A stretch of 8,031 nt of DNA. Origin: JBBDJB01 sp040880125. Lineage in GTDB: Bacteria > Planctomycetota > Planctomycetia > Pirellulales > JBBDJB01. The notes beneath the pieces were generated by a model. The model ran no database searches and was not told the origin of the DNA. It saw nothing but the letters and a program-made list of their open reading frames with translations. The translations under genes and the position numbers were made by a program. The stretch spans positions 1 to 8,031 of the forward strand of contig JBBDJB010000009.1 of the NCBI GenBank assembly GCA_040880125.1, written 5' to 3'. Shown piece after piece: positions 5,493-8,031 of this stretch (within the stretch, counting starts at the first letter, position 1; the number at the start of each line of letters is the position of its first letter).

Positions 5493-7298
5493 ATGAATCG
5501 TCGCTTCTCCGGGACCGCACTTGCCTGTCTTGCTCTGCTTCTCACGCTGGCTCCAGTCGCACTTGCCCAAGAGGACAAACAAGACGACAAAGCGGAAGCG
5601 ACGAAGACCGCCAAGCTGGCCAGCATCACGCTGGAAGGGTCGCTGGCCGAGTCGCCCGGCCAGGCCGGCCTGTTTGGCGAAATCGAGCCCAACCTGCGCG
5701 AGATGATCTCCCGGCTCGAAAAGGCCGCCGACGACGATGCCATCGCCGGCGTCGTGCTGAGGCTGCGCGAGCCGACGCTCGGCCGCGGCAAGCTGGCAGA
5801 GCTACGCGCGGCCATCGCCGGGGTGCGCGAGAAGGGGAAGAAGGTTTATGCACAGCTCGACTCGGCCGACACCGCCAGCTACCTGGTGGCCTGCGCGTGC
5901 GACGAGATCGTCCTCTCGCCCGCCGGCACGCTGATGATTCCCGGCGTGCGGATGGAGACGGTCTACGTCAAAGGCTTGCTCGATCGCGTCGGGCTGGAGG
6001 CCGACTTCCTGCACGTCGGCGCGTACAAAGGCGCGGCCGAGCCGCTCACCCGGACAGAGATGAGCCCCGAGGTGCGAGAAAACCTTACCCAGCTTGTCGA
6101 CGACTTCTACGACCAATTGCTCGACACGATCGCCGAGGATCGCGACATCGACCGCGACCAGGCCGAGAAGCTCGTCGATCAAGGGCTGTTCACCGCCGAC
6201 CAGGCCAAAGACGCCGGCCTGGTCGACCGCGTCGCCTACGACGATCAGTGGCAAGCCGCGCTGCGCGACCAGATGGAAGTGGATGAGCTCTCGCTGGATA
6301 CCAGTTACGGCAAGCAGAAGGTCGACACGGACTTCTCCGGCCCCACCGGCTTTTTCAAGCTGATGCAGATGATGATGGGCGACACGGGCAAGTCCTCCGC
6401 GGACGGCAAAAGCAAGATCGCCCTGGTCTACGCCGTCGGGCCGATCATGACCGGCAAGAGCACGTTCGATCTGTTGGGCGAGTCGATCATGGGCTCGGAC
6501 ACGATCGTGGCCGCGCTGAAGAAGGCGAACGAGGATAAGAGCGTCAAGGCGATCGTGCTCCGGATCGACAGCCCCGGCGGATCGGCCCTGGCCAGCGACC
6601 TGATCTGGCGCGAGACGGTTCGCATCGAAAAGCCGATCGTGGCCAGCATGGGCGACGTCGCCGGCAGCGGGGGGTATTACATCGCCATGGGTGCGGACCG
6701 CATCTTCGCCGAGCCGGGCACCATCACCGGCTCGATCGGCGTGGTCGGTGGCAAGATCGCCCTGGACGGGCTGCTCGACAAGATCAACATCCAGACACAA
6801 GTGATCGCCCGGGGCAAGAACAGCGGCATCTTCTCCACGACCGGACAGTTCACCGACGCGGAGCGCGACGCGCTGCGGGCAATGCTGGAGGACGTCTATC
6901 GCCAGTTCACCACGAAGGCCGCCCAGGGGCGCGAGATGGAGCTGGACAAACTGGAGGCGCTCGCCGGCGGCCGCGTTTATAGCGGCGTCCGGGCCAAGGA
7001 ACTGGGCTTGGTGGACGAACTGGGCACGCTGCAGGAAGCGGTCGCTTCGGCCCGCACGCTGGCCGGCATCGAAGAGGGCACCGAAACCGAGCTGTTGATC
7101 CTGCCCAAGCACGGGAGCCTGCTCGAGCAATTGCTCGGCCTGGATGAGGAAGAGGTCTCGCTGCCGCTACGATTGCCGGTCGACCTGTCCGCGCTCTCCG
7201 GCGAGCTGCGCTGGGCCGTTCAAACCGCCGACCACTGGCGGCGGCTGTTCCGCCAACCCGCGGCCACGATGATGCCCTTCGAACTCCGCATCCGCTGA
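5493..7298 (+). CDS. sppA: Signal peptide peptidase SppA, long (67K) two-domain form
   Basis: This 601-residue protein has two tandem ClpP/crotonase-like domains, as in E. coli SppA, which degrades cleaved signal peptides in the cell envelope. The catalytic pair is visible: Lys179 in the N-terminal domain (VGAYKGAAEP, equivalent to E. coli Lys209) and Ser392 in the C-terminal domain (GDVAGSGGYY, equivalent to Ser409). The conserved DSPGGS at 359-364 and TGSIGV at 412-417 support this. Residues 1-25 (MNRR, hydrophobic core, ALA) form a signal peptide or N-terminal anchor, followed by a charged linker at 26-40. I chose the ATG at 5493, which has AAGGA eight bases upstream; an in-frame TTG at 5466 would add nine residues before the signal peptide and is less likely. 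rdgB follows 82 bp downstream after a hairpin. Nothing essential is missing, so it should be active. Confidence 0.93.
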   Translation: MNRRFSGTALACLALLLTLAPVALAQEDKQDDKAEATKTAKLASITLEGSLAESPGQAGLFGEIEPNLREMISRLEKAADDDAIAGVVLRLREPTLGRGKLAELRAAIAGVREKGKKVYAQLDSADTASYLVACACDEIVLSPAGTLMIPGVRMETVYVKGLLDRVGLEADFLHVGAYKGAAEPLTRTEMSPEVRENLTQLVDDFYDQLLDTIAEDRDIDRDQAEKLVDQGLFTADQAKDAGLVDRVAYDDQWQAALRDQMEVDELSLDTSYGKQKVDTDFSGPTGFFKLMQMMMGDTGKSSADGKSKIALVYAVGPIMTGKSTFDLLGESIMGSDTIVAALKKANEDKSVKAIVLRIDSPGGSALASDLIWRETVRIEKPIVASMGDVAGSGGYYIAMGADRIFAEPGTITGSIGVVGGKIALDGLLDKINIQTQVIARGKNSGIFSTTGQFTDAERDALRAMLEDVYRQFTTKAAQGREMELDKLEALAGGRVYSGVRAKELGLVDELGTLQEAVASARTLAGIEEGTETELLILPKHGSLLEQLLGLDEEEVSLPLRLPVDLSALSGELRWAVQTADHWRRLFRQPAATMMPFELRIR

Positions 7299-7303
7299 GC
7301 GGG

Positions 7304-7321
7304 CAGTCGCGTCCGCGACTG
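7304..7321 (+). terminator. Hairpin downstream of sppA
   Basis: Perfect 7-bp arms CAGTCGC (7304-7310) and GCGACTG (7315-7321) enclose GTCC, five bases after the sppA stop codon. It is stable and well placed for a terminator but has no T-run. It overlaps the word ACTGACGTGAAGCC at 7318-7331, also found at 3929-3942 in the tandem repeat, so it may instead belong to a dispersed intergenic repeat. Confidence 0.45.
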
Positions 7322-7380
7322 ACGTGAAGCCGCCTGGCGTTTCACGATGTGCCGACCCTTGATCGTTCACTCACGATGTG

Positions 7381-8001
7381 ATGCCGAAGCTTCGCCAACT
7401 CGTTCTCGGAACGCACAACCGCAGCAAGGGCGGCGAGCTGGCAGAACTGGTGCGCTCGCTGCCGTGCGAGGTGAAGACGCTGGCGGATTTTCCCGAGGCG
7501 ATCGAAGTGGTCGAAGACGGCGACTCCTTCGCCGCCAACGCGCGGCGGAAGGCGAGTGGGCAGGCAGTACACCTGGGCGCGTGGGTGTTGGGCGAGGACA
7601 GCGGGCTGGAGGTCGAATCGCTCGGCGGATCGCCGGGCATTTTCTCCGCCCGATATGCCGGAGCCGACGCCACGGACGACCAGAACAATCGCAAGCTGCT
7701 CGCGGAGTTGGACGGACTTCCGCCGGCCCGCCGCCGTGCCCGATACGTCTGCCACGCGGCCCTGGCCGATCCGACTGGCGAGATCCGCGGCGAAAGCGAG
7801 GACTTCTGCTGCGGCCGGATTCTCACGCAGCCGGCCGGCGAACACGGCTTCGGCTACGATCCGCTGTTTGAAATCGTGGAGTATCACCGCACATTCGGGC
7901 AGCTCGGCCCGGCGGTGAAGCGCTGTTTGAGCCATCGCTCCCGGGCGATCCGGCGGCTGGTGCCGTCGCTGCGGAATTTAATGTCTTTGCGATGGGTCTA
8001 A
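7381..8001 (+). CDS. rdgB: RdgB/HAM1 non-canonical purine NTP pyrophosphatase
   Basis: This 206-residue protein has the Ham1 family landmarks in order: THNRSK (Asn13, Lys16) for triphosphate binding, DSFAANARRKA at 48-58, GEDSGL with Glu72 and the metal/catalytic Asp73, GFGYDP at 156-161 and SHR at 184-186 for base recognition. The family hydrolyses dITP, ITP and XTP to monophosphates and pyrophosphate, keeping deaminated purines out of DNA and RNA. It is expected in the cytoplasm. The usual second acidic residue near 72-73 is Glu rather than Asp, a conservative change. Two adjacent starts exist, GTG at 7378 and ATG at 7381; I prefer ATG, but neither has a Shine-Dalgarno sequence. The 10-base word TCACGATGTG occurs twice just upstream (7342-7351 and 7371-7380). 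It may be read through from sppA or have its own promoter. Confidence 0.93.
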   Translation: MPKLRQLVLGTHNRSKGGELAELVRSLPCEVKTLADFPEAIEVVEDGDSFAANARRKASGQAVHLGAWVLGEDSGLEVESLGGSPGIFSARYAGADATDDQNNRKLLAELDGLPPARRRARYVCHAALADPTGEIRGESEDFCCGRILTQPAGEHGFGYDPLFEIVEYHRTFGQLGPAVKRCLSHRSRAIRRLVPSLRNLMSLRWV

Positions 8002-8006
8002 ATCCC

Positions 8007-8020
8007 TCGCCTTCAGGCGA
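8007..8020 (+). terminator. Short hairpin after rdgB at window edge
   Basis: Arms TCGCCT (8007-8012) and AGGCGA (8015-8020) form a compact stem five bases after the rdgB stop codon. The sequence runs out at 8031, so a T-run or a larger repeat cannot be judged. Confidence 0.3.
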
Positions 8021-8031
8021 AACCTTTAGGT

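Noticed and set aside
5802..7130. Minus-strand open frame of 442 codons opposite sppA
   Set aside because: It is long but wholly inside sppA, with low-complexity antisense composition and no motif.
1..8031. A novel multi-gene defence or biosynthetic system
   Set aside because: Every recognisable gene but one is a common housekeeping enzyme or adaptor, and gene spacing and orientation do not suggest a dedicated cluster.
1..8031. tRNA or rRNA genes
   Set aside because: No cloverleaf-like segment or conserved rRNA stretch was recognised in the non-coding regions.

Overview
This window looks like a piece of a draft or metagenome-assembled genome from the Planctomycetota, probably Pirellulales-like. 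The grounds are the high GC content, the divergent ClpS with an HTYQYV segment, a two-domain SppA with its own signal peptide, and intergenic spaces full of GC-rich palindromes and a GTTCGGG heptamer array. The assignment is inferred from family resemblance. No rRNA or other marker gene is present to settle it.

Layout, left to right. (1) Positions 1-211 hold a heptamer tandem array, a CCCTCTCCCC palindromic repeat and a hairpin behind the first gene. (2) 212-1588, minus: an M20-family metallo-dipeptidase. (3) 1589-1936: a divergent intergenic region with a good sigma70-type promoter reading rightward. (4) 1937-3574, plus: a two-gene unit of clpS (N-degron adaptor for Clp protease) and mtaB (tRNA methylthiotransferase), 12 bp apart. 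(5) 3575-4071: a repeat-rich space between convergent genes. It contains a 100-N assembly gap flanked by exact 55-bp repeats, best explained as a tandem duplication with a 227-bp period. (6) 4072-5190, minus: a secreted protein of unknown function with SPOR-like segments. (7) 5191-5492: a second divergent spacer. (8) 5493-7298, plus: SppA-type signal peptide peptidase. (9) 7381-8001, plus: RdgB/HAM1 nucleoside triphosphate pyrophosphatase.

The genes are mostly housekeeping and quality-control functions: peptide turnover (M20 dipeptidase, ClpS, SppA), tRNA modification (MtaB) and nucleotide-pool cleaning (RdgB). They do not form one pathway, and I see no defence system, mobile element, biosynthetic cluster or CRISPR array. 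The points most worth a second look are the collapsed tandem duplication around the N gap, the altered N-degron pocket of ClpS, and the SPOR-like architecture of the unknown secreted protein.
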